Below, in pieces: positions 7,547-8,489 of a stretch of 8,489 nt of DNA. Source of the stretch: Planctomycetales bacterium (GTDB lineage: Bacteria; Planctomycetota; Planctomycetia; Pirellulales; Thermoguttaceae); the NCBI GenBank assembly GCA_007122045.1, contig SKJM01000378.1, forward strand, positions 1 to 8,489, read 5' to 3'. The notes beneath the pieces are model-generated. The model did no database searches. It was given only the letters and a program-made list of their open reading frames with translations, and was not told where the DNA came from. Every line of letters starts with the position of its first letter. Position 1 is the stretch's first letter. Both the position numbers and the translations under genes were made by a program.

Positions 7547-7674
7547 ACGTGCAATCGATCATTCTCGGCGGCGCGGCGCCCCCACCGGCGGCTTCGCGGC
7601 GGCACCGCGGTATTGCTGCCAAAAACCGCCTAAGCCGCAAAGATGGGGGACTGTTCACCCTACCCAAATCTTAA

Positions 7675-7702
7675 AGCATACCGGACCCGCCGGCAAGTTC
7701 AA
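7675..7702 (-). promoter_or_regulatory. Possible sigma70-type promoter for the hydrogenase operon
   Basis: Reading the minus strand, TTGAAC (7702-7697), a 16-base spacer and TATGCT (7680-7675) match four of six bases at each consensus hexamer. Transcription would start near 7668, leaving a leader of roughly 135 bases before hydC. The match is modest, and such sequences also occur by chance. Confidence 0.2.
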
Positions 7703-7858
7703 GCCCCGCTTTCACGCCATGCGCGCGGGCTGCGGCTTCGAAAGGCCCACCCGAATGTCGGCTTGCTTGTCCATTGCGGACGAACGATCAGTTGGTCCGC
7801 GATATTGCCGGGAACTCGGCACGGCCTAGGCCGCGGGTCAACGGCCGGCATCTCCAAG

Positions 7859-8074
7859 CATGCGTATGCCGACCGCCTGTTGACTCGCTATCAACAGATG
7901 TTTGGCAACCGAGGCTTGCACCCGGAGGTTCGCTATATTGACGGTGCTCCGTGGCGACAAGGCGTTGATCCCCTCAAGGGGTCGGTTCGTTTGGATGTCG
8001 TCGAAGGCCCCTTGAACAACCCAACCTGGGTATGGGATTGTCAACTTTGGACGGGTGCGAGGCCGTTGAACGAC
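7859..8074 (+). pseudogene. Relic resembling the C-terminal end of an RHS/YD-repeat family protein
   Basis: In one plus-strand frame this stretch reads like a conserved tail seen, from memory, at the end of large RHS/YD-repeat proteins. Recognisable blocks are YADRLLTRYQQMFGNRG, HPEVRYIDGAPW, KGSVRLDVVEGPL and a degenerate NPTWVWDCQLWTGA where I would expect a form like NPTxVYDxKFGxA. There are no YD repeats upstream. The frame continues as unrelated arginine-rich sequence to a TGA at 8177-8179. The segment has no plausible ribosome binding site or start of its own. Third codon positions here are more AT-rich (GTT, CGT, GAT, GGT, TTG) than in the neighbouring genes, suggesting a different origin. 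It is probably a decayed fragment. It could instead be a shuffled orphan tail of the sort RHS loci accumulate. Confidence 0.5.
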
Positions 8075-8163
8075 CAAAGCAAGTTGCCGTACATGACGCG
8101 GCGGCCTGCACGATTGCTGAATCGTGGATCGGCCGTGGTGGTCCACGCCAATCGCCACACTGA

Positions 8164-8169
8164 GGGAGG
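8164..8169 (+). promoter_or_regulatory. Ribosome binding site of the 3'-truncated secreted protein
   Basis: GGGAGG lies 6 bases before ATG 8176 and strongly supports that start. The ATG happens to overlap the TGA that ends the relic frame. Confidence 0.7.
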
Positions 8170-8175
8170 CAGGAA

Positions 8176-8489
8176 ATGAACCGGATCAAGCGAGCATGGC
8201 CTTGGGGCGCCCTGGGCGTGGCTGCGGCGGTGGTGATTGCGCTGGCCGTGGCGCGGCCGTGGCGGGGGGCTGTGGCGCCGGGCGACGACGTGGCGGTGGA
8301 AGCCGGCGCGGGCAAGGAGGCGCCGCCGCCTGCTCCGCCGGCGCCGCTTCTGCACCCGGAGGACGTGAAGTGGCTGTCGGAGGCGACGTACGTGGACGGC
8401 GGCGCGCGGATGGTCAGCCGGTACGACAGCGACGGCGACGGGCTGGCCGACGCCGACGAACTGCTCCTGTACGGCACCCTCCGCTACGA
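8176..8489 (+). CDS. Exported or membrane-anchored protein with a calcium-type DxDxDG motif (3' truncated)
   Basis: The frame stays open for 104 codons to the window edge. Basic residues (R3, K5, R6) precede a hydrophobic segment at about 10-26, giving a signal peptide or N-terminal anchor. Next comes a low-complexity Ala/Gly/Pro-rich linker (31-59) and then LLHPEDVKWLSEATYVDGG. Residues 84-95 (D84, D86, D88, G89, D92, E95) form a DxDxDGLxDxxE loop like those of thrombospondin type 3, dockerin or EF-hand calcium sites. Continuation as ELLLYGT fits TSP3-like repeats, where DGLxDxxE is followed by a YGT-type turn. Codon use is GC-rich like the other genes. Function is unknown; a cell-surface or periplasmic structural role is likely. 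The strong GGGAGG supports the start. Confidence 0.75.
   Translation, partial: MNRIKRAWPWGALGVAAAVVIALAVARPWRGAVAPGDDVAVEAGAGKEAPPPAPPAPLLHPEDVKWLSEATYVDGGARMVSRYDSDGDGLADADELLLYGTLRY

Larger units (their letters stand above)
7535..7858. other. Non-coding leader region upstream of the hydrogenase operon
   Basis: About 320 bases with no convincing gene; the frames that stay open are arginine-rich and have no ribosome binding site. Bases 7561-7610 are very GC-rich and contain the direct repeat GGCGGC. Bases 7639-7672 hold a weak inverted repeat, AAGATGGG against CCCAAATCTT. On the minus strand a possible sigma70-like promoter lies at 7675-7702. I see no regulator binding site, such as a Rex operator, that I could defend. 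Confidence 0.4.

Noticed and set aside
7603..7621. A sigma54-type promoter upstream of hydC (TTGGCAGC with a GC 12 bases on)
   Set aside because: The -24 half fits but the -12 half reads CCGC rather than TTGC, and the region is simply GC-rich.
7643..8179. An intact 178-residue plus-strand protein
   Set aside because: The first 70 residues look non-coding, there is no Shine-Dalgarno sequence before ATG 7643, and only 7859-8074 resembles a protein family. A decayed fragment explains it better.

Overview
The window is GC-rich bacterial DNA. The secreted formylglycine sulfatase, a relic resembling an RHS/YD-repeat protein tail, and a secreted protein with a DxDxDG calcium-type repeat point most naturally to a planctomycete or a relative in the PVC group. 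The hydrogenase operon implies anaerobic or fermentative metabolism. The lineage is an inference from gene content; the window holds no rRNA or other phylogenetic marker.

Layout: (1) bases 2-67 are the last codons of an unidentified plus-strand gene. (2) 236-1948 encodes an exported type I sulfatase. (3) 1949-2084 separates two convergent genes and contains a long imperfect palindrome. (4) 2085-7534, minus strand, is a tight three-gene operon for a multimeric [FeFe] hydrogenase, transcribed hydC (NuoE-like), then hydB (NuoF fused to a GltD/NfnB-type FAD oxidoreductase), then hydA (catalytic subunit). The first pair overlap by ATGA and the second pair are 3 bases apart. (5) 7535-8175 is a non-coding region with the operon's leader and a decayed fragment resembling an RHS C-terminus. 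(6) 8176 to the end is the start of an exported, probably calcium-binding protein that runs off the window.

The hydrogenase operon is the most interesting part. In the familiar trimeric HydABC enzymes, HydB ends in a small two-cluster ferredoxin domain. Here that end is replaced by a complete NfnB/GltD-like module with two cluster-binding cysteine sets, an FAD site and an NADPH-type second Rossmann motif. The predicted complex therefore carries an FMN/NAD(H) site, an FAD/NADP(H) site and an H-cluster. It could couple H2 to both NAD and NADP pools, possibly by electron bifurcation together with ferredoxin. That is an inference from domain content; the cofactor motifs themselves are visible in the sequence. 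No HydE, HydF or HydG maturase is present in the window.
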